64,000 nucleotides of DNA, from positions 6,920,001 to 6,984,000 of the forward strand of contig NZ_CP018870.1 of the NCBI RefSeq assembly GCF_001941845.1, in the 5' to 3' direction. This document shows, piece after piece, positions 17,353 through 24,793 of the stretch. The notes beneath the pieces are model-generated. The model did no database searches. It had not been told where the DNA came from and saw only the letters and a program-made list of their open reading frames with translations. Every line of letters begins with the position of its first letter. Within the stretch, counting starts at the first letter, position 1. Source of the DNA: Streptomyces sp. TN58. Its GTDB lineage: Bacteria > Actinomycetota > Actinomycetes > Streptomycetales > Streptomycetaceae. The position numbers and the translations under genes were made by a program.

Positions 17353-17369
17353 CTTGCTACGCTGCGGGC

Positions 17370-17942
17370 ATGGCACGGGACTCCAACGCGACCAAGGCGC
17401 GCCTGCTCGACGCGGCCTTCTCCGAGTTCGCGGCGTACGGCATCGCCGGTGCGCGCGTCGACCGCATCGCCGACGCCGCGCAGGCGAACAAGCGGCTCAT
17501 CTACGTCTATTACGGCAACAAGGAGCAGCTCTTCGACGCCGTGCTCCAGCGGGCCCTGGAGACCGGCTCGGAATCGGTCCCCTTCGACGCCGACGACCTG
17601 CCCGGCTACGCGGGCGCCGTCTTCGACCACCTCGTCGAGCGGCCCGAGCTGATGCGGCTCGTGCTGTGGAAGCAACTGGAGCGCCCCGGGTCCACGGGTG
17701 CGGAGGCCGAGTCCTACGAGGGCAAGATCGAGGCCGTGCGGAGGGCGCAGGAGGCCGGCCGGGTCAACGCGGGCCTGGCGCCGGCGGACGTGCTGACGCT
17801 GGTCATCGGCCTGTCGCAGGCCTGGTTCGGCGCGGTGGGCGGCCCGCCGGCAGGAGCCGGCGCCACCGCCTGGCCGGCGGCCCGCCTGGCCGCCCACCGC
17901 GCGGCGGTGGTGGAATCCGTCCACCGCATCACGGTGCCGTAG
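17370..17942 (+). CDS. TetR family transcriptional regulator
   Basis: A 190-residue regulator with an N-terminal TetR DNA-binding domain (ARLLDAAFSEFAAYGIAGARVDRIADAAQANKRLIYVYYGNKEQLFDAVL, about residues 10-58) and a helical ligand-binding part. I use ATG 17370; a longer upstream frame would read through the operator region. It is divergent from the aldo/keto reductase and two matching palindromes separate them. The ligand is probably the aldehyde or ketone handled by the reductase, as in similar pairs. Confidence 0.92.
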   Translation: MARDSNATKARLLDAAFSEFAAYGIAGARVDRIADAAQANKRLIYVYYGNKEQLFDAVLQRALETGSESVPFDADDLPGYAGAVFDHLVERPELMRLVLWKQLERPGSTGAEAESYEGKIEAVRRAQEAGRVNAGLAPADVLTLVIGLSQAWFGAVGGPPAGAGATAWPAARLAAHRAAVVESVHRITVP

Positions 17943-18247
17943 GGGGGTGGGGGCGGGGGCGGGGCCGCTCGGGCGGGAGCTTCGAGGACGCGGGGCGGGG
18001 GCTTCGGGGGCGGGAGCCGCACGGGCGGGCGGGGAGGCGTGAGGGGGTTCCGGGACTGGAGCCGCACGGGCGGGGTGGAACGCGCCGCGGCGGCGCGGGG
18101 CGGGAGCCGCCGGGGCGTGGCGGCGAAATGGGTGGCGGTGGCTGCGGGGGAGCGGGATCCGCACGGGCGGGGCGGGCAGGTGCGAGGGGCTCCGGGGCGG
18201 GAGCCGTGCGGGCGGGGTGGCCGGACGGGAGGTGGCTTCGGGAGGGC
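17943..18247. repeat. G-rich imperfect repeats (first block of the non-coding locus)
   Basis: About 300 bases with an extreme excess of G over C on the + strand. A unit like GGCGGGAGCCGCACGGGCGG recurs several times in degraded form (around 18011, 18055, 18150, 18200). Any reading frame gives low-complexity Arg/Gly/Pro text with no protein character. The numerous GGGG runs could form G-quadruplexes. It starts right after the TetR stop. Confidence 0.75.
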
Positions 18248-18730
18248 CAGCCGCGTGCGCGGGGTGGCCAGGTACGAGGAGGCTTCGGGGTGGGCGGGAT
18301 CCGCTGGGGCGGGGTCGGTGGGGTTCTGGGGGTTTCCCGGCAGTCCCATCGTCTCTCCGCGTCGGGCCGGTCCGTCAAGGGCGCTCCCTTCGGTCGCGTC
18401 ACTTCGTGAGGGCCTTCGGCCCCCCTTGACTGACCGTCCCGCCACGGAAATCCGAAAGACTGCCGGGAAGCCCCCAGAGGAACGGGCCGGCCATCCAGAG
18501 ACACCCAAGGCGGTCGGCGCCGCGCGCCCGGATCCAGGAGCGCCCCCAATCGCTACGCGCTCCTGCCCGACGGCGTCAGCGAGCCTCTTGGGCTGGGAAT
18601 AGGCCGCCACCAATTGCTACGCGCTTCTGCCTGACGGCGTCTGCGAGTCTCTTGGGCTGGGCATAAGCCGCCATCGACGCTACGCGCTCCTGGGTCCAGA
18701 CGGCGTCTGCGAGTCTCTGGGGTTGGGCAT
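18248..18730 (+). repeat. Left arm of a long imperfect inverted repeat
   Basis: This stretch is, with substitutions and small indels, the reverse complement of 19370-19817. Recognisable shared blocks are GGTGGCCAGGTACGAGGAGG, GGTTTCCCGGCAGTCCCATC, GGGCGCTCCCTTCGGTCGCG and GGATTTCCGT-type sequence. It contains nested hairpins such as GTCAAGGG/CCCTTGAC. Its inner part holds three tandem units of 63-64 bp starting at 18552, 18616 and 18679, each beginning GCTACGCGCT. Confidence 0.85.
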
Positions 18731-18761
18731 AAGCCGCCAGCGATCCCTGTGCGCTGATCCA

Positions 18762-19038
18762 TCACGCGCCTGCGGTTCGCCCGGGGCTGGGCACAAGTCG
18801 CAGAAAGCTTTCAGCGCCCCTTCCCGGACGGCGTCCGGCCCCTGGGTGGGGTGGAAGAGCGTCGGATGACGGCTGCGCCGATGCCAATCCATGTCTGGGC
18901 GGGTGAGCGCCGCCGGGAGGCTGCAATTCACCCCAATTACCCCGTCTGTGCCGGCGGGTGGAATCTCGTCGTGGTCTTGAGGGGGGTTGAGTTCGGCTGA
19001 GCCGATGCATCACCTTCCCGCCCCTCGATTCGCCCCTG
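18762..19038 (+). repeat. Direct repeat copy A, about 277 bp
   Basis: It begins TCACGCGCCTGCGGT and ends at ATTCGCCCCTG. It shares long identical blocks with copy B at 19061-19338, for example CGCAGAAAGCTTT, GCCAATCCATGTCTGGG, ATCTCGTCGTGGTCTTGA and GTTGAGTTCGGCTGAGCCGA, in the same order and orientation. It lies between the two inverted arms. Base composition is milder than the surroundings. No credible protein is encoded. Confidence 0.85.
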
Positions 19039-19060
19039 TCGGCCGCTGTCCGCTTCTCGG

Positions 19061-19338
19061 TCACGCGTCTGCGGTGAGTTTGGGGTTGGGTGCAAGCCGC
19101 AGAAAGCTTTCCGCGCCCCTCTTGGACGGCGTCCGGCCCCTGGATGGGGTGGAAAAGCGCCGGATGACGGCTGGAGCGATGCCAATCCATGTCTGGGTGG
19201 GTGCGCGCACCCGAGAGGCTTCTCTTCGCCCCATTTACCCCTGTCTGTGCCGACGGGTGGGATCTCGTCGTGGTCTTGATAGGGGTTGAGTTCGGCTGAG
19301 CCGAGGAATCGTCTTCCCGGCCCTGGATTTCGCCCCTC
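19061..19338 (+). repeat. Direct repeat copy B, about 278 bp
   Basis: The second copy of the element at 18762-19038, offset by about 299 bases. The order of shared blocks is the same; differences are scattered substitutions and a few indels, which points to an old duplication. A 22-base spacer separates the copies. Confidence 0.85.
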
Positions 19339-19369
19339 CCAGCCCCGAACGAGGGGCGGACGCGGTCGT

Positions 19370-19817
19370 CGAGGAGCGCGTAGCGATTGGTGGCGGCTTA
19401 TGACCGACCCCAGAGGCTCGCGGACGCGTGATGGAGAAGCGCGTAGCGATCTGGGGCGGCCTATGCCCAGCCCAAGAGGCTCGCTGACGCCGTCTGGCAG
19501 GAGCGCGTAGCGATTTGACGCGCTCCTGGATCCGGGCGCGCGGCGCCGACCTCACCGAGGGATGCCTCGATGGCCGGCCCGTTCCTCTGGGGGCTTCCCG
19601 GCAGTCTTTCGGATTTCCGTGGCGGGACGGTCGGTCAAGGGGGGCCGAAGGCCCTCACGGAGTGACGCGACCGAAGGGAGCGCCCTTGACGGACCGGCCC
19701 GACGCGGAGAGACGATGGGACTGACGGGAAACCCCCAGAACGTCTCTGGCCGCCGAATTCTCGAATCCCGTTCTACCCGAAGCCTCCTCGTACCTGGCCA
19801 CCCCGCCCACGCGGCTG
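19370..19817 (-). repeat. Right arm of the long imperfect inverted repeat
   Basis: The inverted counterpart of 18248-18730. Three tandem units end with GCGCGTAGC at 19384, 19447 and 19511 (spacing 63 and 64), mirroring the three units of the left arm. The block 19569-19745 is the clearest match to the left arm. Outside it, 19790-19817 still matches the left-arm edge, so the arms are continuous over roughly 450 bp. Confidence 0.85.
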
Positions 19818-19880
19818 CCGCCCCGAAGCCCCCCGCAACTGGGCGCCCCCGCCCCCGCGGCTCACCTTCCCGAAGCCCCC

Positions 19881-19920
19881 GCCCCGCCCCGCCCCGCCCC
19901 GCCCCGCCCCGCCCCGCCCC
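19881..19920. repeat. (GCCCC)8 tandem repeat
   Basis: Eight exact tandem copies of GCCCC, flanked by further C-rich sequence back to about 19830. On the minus strand this reads (GGGGC)8 and would lie about 20 bases downstream of the stop of the leftward gene ending at 19940. That makes it a likely G-quadruplex in the 3' untranslated RNA and a slippage-prone tract. Confidence 0.9.
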
Positions 19921-19939
19921 GCCCACGCCCCGCGTGCCG

Positions 19940-20395
19940 TCAGGCCGTTGGCGCCGTTGGCGGGTGTTGCGTCAGGAGGGCGGCTACCTGGCGGGCGGTT
20001 TTCTCGCCCGCGCGTTGCTTGATCAGGCCTTCCTTGGCGGCGCCGCGGACGAGGGCCGCCGTGGAGTGCGGGCCGGTGCCCGTCAGGGTGACGGTGACCA
20101 GGACCGGGTTCATGTTCCCGAAGCCACCGCCGACGAGGGCGCGTACGACGCGCACCCCCGCGGAGGCATCCGCGTCGGCCGTACGCACCGGGGTCCCCAG
20201 GCGCAGGAGGACGTCGGCCGTGCGGGCGGCGGCCTCGGCCGGCGAGGCGCCCGGCAGGGCCACCTCGACCTCGTGCACGTTCTTCTTCAGCCGCCGGGCG
20301 GCGAACTTCGCGCCGAGCCGGCCGCCGGAGCCGCCGCCGGCGGCCCCCGTCGAGCCCAGCGCTTCCGCGAGTATCAGGTCTTCGTCGTCCGTCAC
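19940..20395 (-). CDS. Conserved hypothetical protein, 151 residues
   Basis: A soluble protein of 151 residues from GTG 20395 (VTDDEDLILAEALG). The middle looks like an alpha/beta domain (NVHEVEVALPGASPAEAAARTADVLLRLG, then GVRVVRALVGGGFGNMNPVLVTVTLTG) and the end is helical (AALVRGAAKEGLIKQRAGEKTARQVAALL). I do not recognise a named family. An upstream ATG at 20524 would add a polar, non-conserved-looking extension. The gene is divergent from the encapsulin operon. Confidence 0.6.
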   Translation of the reverse strand: MTDDEDLILAEALGSTGAAGGGSGGRLGAKFAARRLKKNVHEVEVALPGASPAEAAARTADVLLRLGTPVRTADADASAGVRVVRALVGGGFGNMNPVLVTVTLTGTGPHSTAALVRGAAKEGLIKQRAGEKTARQVAALLTQHPPTAPTA

Positions 20396-20725
20396 GGCGG
20401 TAGCGTACGCCGCCCCCGCACACGCTCGGGAACCGATCACGTGTCTGCGCAAGTTGACGGTCCGGAGGGGTGCTGGCGGAAAGTGGACGGCGCGCGTGTC
20501 CGAAACCGCCGAGGCCATGAACAAACATGGCGCGACTCAAGATCACTGGTTCGAGGTAATCCCCACCTCTTCCGATGGGTGATCGGGTTCAGGGCTGGCT
20601 ACTGTGCTTCCGGATCTAGAGGGATTGCCCGGGTATTCACCCTATTTTTCTTCTTCCATCGGTGATGTGCACAGCCATGCGCTGATCACCGCCCGCACGA
20701 AGGACACCAAGGAAAGGCCTGCGCG
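20396..20725. promoter_or_regulatory. 330-base intergenic region upstream of the encapsulin operon
   Basis: No credible gene. It separates two divergent genes and should hold both promoters. The part nearest the encapsulin is AT-richer than the surroundings (around 20625-20660, including TATTTTTCTTCTT), which fits a promoter region. A short GGGT/ACCC hairpin precedes that T-rich stretch. I could not assign a specific operator. Confidence 0.5.
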
Positions 20726-22138
20726 ATGACCGTGGACACCAGCCCAGAGGCCCAGCTGGAGCCGACCCAGCAGATGAGTCTGGGCACGGCGGCCGCCCGC
20801 AACCTTGCCACCACGACCAAGTCCGCCCCCCAGATGCAGGAGATCACCTCCCGGTGGCTCCTGAAGACGCTCCCCTGGGTGGAGACCAAGGGCGGCACCT
20901 ACCGCGTCAACCGCCGCCTGACCTACACCGTCGGCGACGGCCGCATCGAGTTCGTCCAGGACGGGGCCACCGTCCGGGTGATCCCGCGCGAACTCGGCGA
21001 ACTCGCCCTGCTGCGCGGCTTCGAGGACGAGCAGGTCCTGGCCACGCTCGCCGACCGCTGCGTCCAGCGCGACTTCCGCGCCGGTGAGGTGCTGGTCGAG
21101 CGGGGGACCCCCGCCGAGCGGATCCACCTCATCGCGCACGGCCGCGTCAACCAGACCTCCGTCGGCAAGTACGGCGACGAGATCGCCGTCGCGGTACTGG
21201 CGGACGGCGACCGGTTCGGCGAGAACGCGCTGCTGGACGCCGACGCGACCGCCGACTACACCGCCACCGCCGAGACCTCCGGCACCCTGCTCACCCTGTC
21301 CCGCGCCGACTTCGCCGCCGTCCTCGACGCGGCGCCGAACCTCCGTGAACACGTCGAGCGCTTCGGCTCGCTCCCGAACCAGCGGCAGAACAAGCACGGC
21401 GAGGCCGAGATCGCGATGTCCGCCGGGCACACCGGTGAGGCCGCGCTCCCCGGCACGTTCGTCGACTACGAACTCAAGCCGCGCGAGTACGAGCTCTCCA
21501 TCGCCCAGACCGTCCTGCGCGTCCACACCCGCGTCGCCGACCTCTACAACGGACCGCACAACCAGACCGAGGAACAGCTCAGGCTCACCATCGAGGCGCT
21601 GCGCGAGCGCCAGGAGTACGAGCTGGTCAACAACCGGGAGTTCGGCCTGCTCCACAACGCCGACTTCAAGCAGCGCATCCAGACCCACTCCGGCCCGCCC
21701 ACCCCGGACGACATGGACGAACTGCTCTGCCGCCGCCGCGGCACCAAGTTCTTCTTCGCGCACCCCCGGACCATCGCGGCGATCGGGCGCGAGTTCAACG
21801 CACGCGGGCTCTACCCGGACCACGTCGACCTCGGCGGCCAGCAGGTCCCGGCGTGGCGCGGGGTCCCGATCCTGCCCTGCAGCAAGATCCCGATCAGCAA
21901 GGAGAACACCAGCTCCATCCTCGCCATGCGCACGGGCGAGGACAACCAGGGCGTCATCGGCCTGCACCAGACCGGCCTGCCCGAGGAGTACGAGCCCGGC
22001 CTGTCCGTGCGTTTCATGGGCATCAGCGAGCAGGCGATCATCTCGTACCTGGTCACCACCTACTACTCCGCCGCGATCCTGGTGCCCGACGCGCTCGGTG
22101 TGATGGAGAACGTGCAGATCGGCCGTCGGCGCGACTGA
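20726..22138 (+). CDS. eshA: Family 2B encapsulin shell protein with cyclic-nucleotide-binding-like insertion (EshA type)
   Basis: A 470-residue protein, the length I recall for EshA of Streptomyces griseus. The N-terminal arm and the C-terminal half ([58 protein letters not shown]) are the HK97-like shell domain. Residues about 105-205 are an inserted cNMP-binding-like domain ([51 protein letters not shown]). Family 2B encapsulins are known to form icosahedral shells around 2-methylisoborneol synthase, and the two downstream genes are exactly that pathway. The ATG follows AAGGAAAGG. Other authors annotate it as a cyclic nucleotide-binding regulator. Confidence 0.93.
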   Translation: MTVDTSPEAQLEPTQQMSLGTAAARNLATTTKSAPQMQEITSRWLLKTLPWVETKGGTYRVNRRLTYTVGDGRIEFVQDGATVRVIPRELGELALLRGFEDEQVLATLADRCVQRDFRAGEVLVERGTPAERIHLIAHGRVNQTSVGKYGDEIAVAVLADGDRFGENALLDADATADYTATAETSGTLLTLSRADFAAVLDAAPNLREHVERFGSLPNQRQNKHGEAEIAMSAGHTGEAALPGTFVDYELKPREYELSIAQTVLRVHTRVADLYNGPHNQTEEQLRLTIEALRERQEYELVNNREFGLLHNADFKQRIQTHSGPPTPDDMDELLCRRRGTKFFFAHPRTIAAIGREFNARGLYPDHVDLGGQQVPAWRGVPILPCSKIPISKENTSSILAMRTGEDNQGVIGLHQTGLPEEYEPGLSVRFMGISEQAIISYLVTTYYSAAILVPDALGVMENVQIGRRRD

Positions 22139-22180
22139 CGGCCGGGCCGCCATCGGCCCGATCTCCCGGATCCCGGCCCC

Positions 22181-22214
22181 GCACGGGCGCGGGATCCGGG
22201 CGGCGCGCCCGTGC
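22181..22214 (+). terminator. Hairpin between encapsulin and 2-MIB synthase genes
   Basis: GCACGGGCGCG (22181-22191) pairs perfectly with CGCGCCCGTGC (22204-22214), and flanking GGCCCC/GGGGCC can extend it. It lies in the 266-base gap of an otherwise same-strand operon, without a T-run. It may act as a partial terminator or mRNA-stability element that keeps shell transcripts above cargo transcripts. Confidence 0.5.
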
Positions 22215-22404
22215 GGCCGGGGCCGTCCCGCCGATCACGCGGGCCTCGCGGCGTACGGTGCTGCGCCGTGCCGCGCCCCGCTTCGGCTCGTGGTCGTCGC
22301 CCCCCGGCGGCGCCTTCCCCGCCCGCCCCGTCCGCCTCAGCCTTCTTCCCCTCGGCCCAACGGCCCTGCGGGGAACCCTCCTGACGTCATCCTAGGAGCC
22401 ACGG

Positions 22405-23778
22405 ATGCCCGTTCCCGGGCCTTCCCCTGCGCAGTCGAGCCTGCCTGCCGCCGCGGCGCGCTTCGGTACCCACGGTCACGGCCGCGGTGCCGACGCCGCC
22501 ACCGTAGGCAGGCCCGCACTGCCGACCGGGCCGGCGCTGCCCTTCGGGCCGGCGGCCGCCCCGCCCGCCCACCTCGTCACCGGGACGCCGCCCGCGCCGG
22601 GCGGAGGACCGGGCGGCGACCTGGCGGCGGCGCCGGCACGGGGGGCCGCCGCAGCGACGCCCGCACCGAACCCCGCCCTGGAGCGCATCCGGCGCGGCCC
22701 CAGCGGCCTCGGTACGGACGGGCTGTACTTCTTCACCCCCCACCGCGCCCAGCCGGCCGCCCCGGCACCGGAGGCGCCCGAGCCCCCGCCCGCGGCGCAG
22801 GGCAGGCCGATCCCCGGCCTCTACCACCACCCGGTCCCGGAGCCCGACCCCGCCCGCGTGGCGGAGGTCAGCCGGCGGATCAAGCGCTGGGCGGTGGACG
22901 AGGTGGAGGCGTACCCGCCGGAGTGGGAGGACCAGTTCGACGGCTTCTCGGTCGGCCGGTACATGGTCGCCTGCCACCCGGACGCCCCGACCGTCGACCA
23001 CCTCATGATCGCCACCAGGCTGATGGTCGCCGAGAACGTGGTCGACGACTGCTACTGCGAGGACCACGGCGGTTCCCCGGTCGGACTGGGCGGAAGGCTT
23101 CTGCTGGCGCACACCGCGCTCGACCCCGTCCACACGACGGCGGAGTACGAGCCGGCCTGGGCTGAAACGCTCCTCTCGGACGCGCCCCGCCGCTCCTACC
23201 GCTCGGCCATGGAGTACTTCACCCGGGCGGCGACCCCGTCCCAGGCCGACCGGTACCGGCACGACATGGCCCGGCTGCACCTGGGGTACCTCGCCGAGGC
23301 CGCCTGGTCCGAGACGAAGTACGTCCCGGAGGTGTCCGAGTACCTGGCGATGCGCCAGTTCAACAACTTCCGGCCCTGTCCCACCATCACCGACACGGTG
23401 GGCGGTTACGAACTCCCGGCCGAGCTGCACGCGATGCCCGCCATGCAACGGGTGATCGCGCTGGCGGGCAACGCCACCACCATCGCCAACGACCTGTACT
23501 CGTACACGAAGGAACTCGAAAGCCCCGGCCTGCACCTCAACCTGCCGGTGGTCATCGCCGAGCGGGAGGGCCTGTCCCACAAGGAGGCCTACCTCAAGGC
23601 GGTCGAGATCCACAACGAGCTCATGCACGCCTTCGAGGCCGCCGCCGCCGAACTGGCGCTCTCCTGCCCCGATCCACGCGTGGTGCGCTTCCTCCGGGGC
23701 GTGGCCGCCTGGGTCGACGGCAACCACTACTGGCACCAGACCAACACCTACCGCTACAGCCTCCCCGACTTCTGGTAA
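22405..23778 (+). CDS. mibC: 2-methylisoborneol synthase (encapsulin cargo)
   Basis: A 457-residue class I terpene cyclase. The acidic metal motif is DDCYCED (214-220) and the NSE motif is NDLYSYTKE (362-370), the variants I associate with 2-MIB synthases. It cyclises 2-methyl-geranyl diphosphate to 2-methylisoborneol. The first ~135 residues are disordered, Ala/Pro/Gly-rich and include GPSGLGTDGLYFFTP (98-112), the kind of N-terminal targeting region used to load cargo into the family 2B shell. The ATG follows AGGAG. It is 266 bases after the encapsulin and 14 before the methyltransferase. Confidence 0.95.
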   Translation: MPVPGPSPAQSSLPAAAARFGTHGHGRGADAATVGRPALPTGPALPFGPAAAPPAHLVTGTPPAPGGGPGGDLAAAPARGAAAATPAPNPALERIRRGPSGLGTDGLYFFTPHRAQPAAPAPEAPEPPPAAQGRPIPGLYHHPVPEPDPARVAEVSRRIKRWAVDEVEAYPPEWEDQFDGFSVGRYMVACHPDAPTVDHLMIATRLMVAENVVDDCYCEDHGGSPVGLGGRLLLAHTALDPVHTTAEYEPAWAETLLSDAPRRSYRSAMEYFTRAATPSQADRYRHDMARLHLGYLAEAAWSETKYVPEVSEYLAMRQFNNFRPCPTITDTVGGYELPAELHAMPAMQRVIALAGNATTIANDLYSYTKELESPGLHLNLPVVIAEREGLSHKEAYLKAVEIHNELMHAFEAAAAELALSCPDPRVVRFLRGVAAWVDGNHYWHQTNTYRYSLPDFW

Positions 23779-23792
23779 GGATGGACTTATCC

Positions 23793-24677
23793 GTGACTAG
23801 CACCGATCTCTCCGTTGCCGCTCCCACCTCGGCCTTCATTCCCGCCCCGGCGACGCCCTACCAGGGCGACATCGCCCGCTACTGGGACCACGAGGCCCGG
23901 CCGGTGAACCTGCGCCTCGGCGATGTCGACGGCCTCTACCACCACCACTACGGCATCGGTGACATCGACCACGCCGCCCTCGGGGACACCGAGGACAGCG
24001 CCTATGAGAAGAAGCTGATCGCCGAGCTCCACCGCCTGGAGTCGGCGCAGGCGGACGTCCTGCTGAGCCACCTCGGGGCCATCGGCCGCGACGACACGCT
24101 CGTGGACGCCGGCTGCGGCCGCGGCGGTTCGATGGTCATGGCCCACCAGCGGTTCGGATGCAAGGTCGAGGGCGTCACCCTGTCGGCCAAGCAGGCCGAT
24201 TTCGCCAACCAGCGCGCCCGGGAGCTGGGCATCGAGGACTCCGTACGCGCCCGCGTCTGCAACATGCTCAACACGCCCTTCGAGACCGGGCAGGCCGCCG
24301 CCTCGTGGAACAACGAGTCGAGCATGTACGTCGACCTGCACGACCTGTTCGCCGAGCACTCCCGGGTCCTCGCGGTCGGCGGCCGCTACGTGACCATCAC
24401 CGGTTGCTGGAACCCGCGTTACGGCCAGCCTTCCAAGTGGGTCTCCCAGATCAACGCGCACTTCGAGTGCAACATCCACTCCCGCCGTGAGTACATGCGT
24501 GCCATGGCGGACAACCGCCTCGTACCGCAGGCCGTCGTCGACCTGACCCCCGAGACCCTGCCCTACTGGGAGCTGCGTGCGACGTCGTCGCTGGTCACGG
24601 GCATCGAGGAGGCCTTCATCAACTCCTACAAGGACGGCTCCTTCCAGTACGTCCTGATCGCCGCCGACCGCGTCTGA
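23793..24677 (+). CDS. mibG: Geranyl diphosphate 2-C-methyltransferase
   Basis: A 294-residue SAM-dependent methyltransferase of the 2-MIB pathway; it adds the C2 methyl to geranyl diphosphate. Motif I is VDAGCGRGG (104-112), and the conserved core NNESSMYVDLHDLF, GCWNPRYGQPSKWVSQINAHFECNIHSRREY is present. I prefer GTG 23793 over ATG 23781. The GTG has GGA-type sequence at proper distance, it keeps the usual ~15-residue lead before IPAPATPYQ, and the ATG has AAGG directly against it. With the ATG start, residue 3 would be a rare TTA codon. A perfect terminator follows. Confidence 0.93.
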   Translation: MTSTDLSVAAPTSAFIPAPATPYQGDIARYWDHEARPVNLRLGDVDGLYHHHYGIGDIDHAALGDTEDSAYEKKLIAELHRLESAQADVLLSHLGAIGRDDTLVDAGCGRGGSMVMAHQRFGCKVEGVTLSAKQADFANQRARELGIEDSVRARVCNMLNTPFETGQAAASWNNESSMYVDLHDLFAEHSRVLAVGGRYVTITGCWNPRYGQPSKWVSQINAHFECNIHSRREYMRAMADNRLVPQAVVDLTPETLPYWELRATSSLVTGIEEAFINSYKDGSFQYVLIAADRV

Positions 24678-24690
24678 CACGGTGCTGAAG

Positions 24691-24720
24691 CGGTCGGGCC
24701 CGTACGCACGGGCCCGACCG
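24691..24720 (+). terminator. Perfect 13-bp terminator of the 2-MIB operon
   Basis: CGGTCGGGCCCGT (24691-24703) pairs without mismatch with ACGGGCCCGACCG (24708-24720), loop of 4, starting 14 bases after the methyltransferase stop. It separates the 2-MIB operon from the next one. Confidence 0.85.
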
Positions 24721-24793
24721 CCGCATGTCAGGAGTCGTCCTGTACTGGCCACGCTCGTAAAAAACCGATCAGATCTCGCGCTAATGTGCGCCC

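Noticed and set aside
18762..19190. 142-codon minus-strand frame in the direct repeats
   Set aside because: It runs across unrelated repeat blocks, changes character at their borders and has no codon bias or domain.
18552..19511. Regularly spaced 63-64-bp units considered as a CRISPR array
   Set aside because: Only three units per arm, repeats without unique spacers, inverted second set and no cas genes.
20642..22153. 503-codon minus-strand frame opposite the encapsulin
   Set aside because: Shadow frame: no domain, while the plus strand encodes a well-recognised shell protein.
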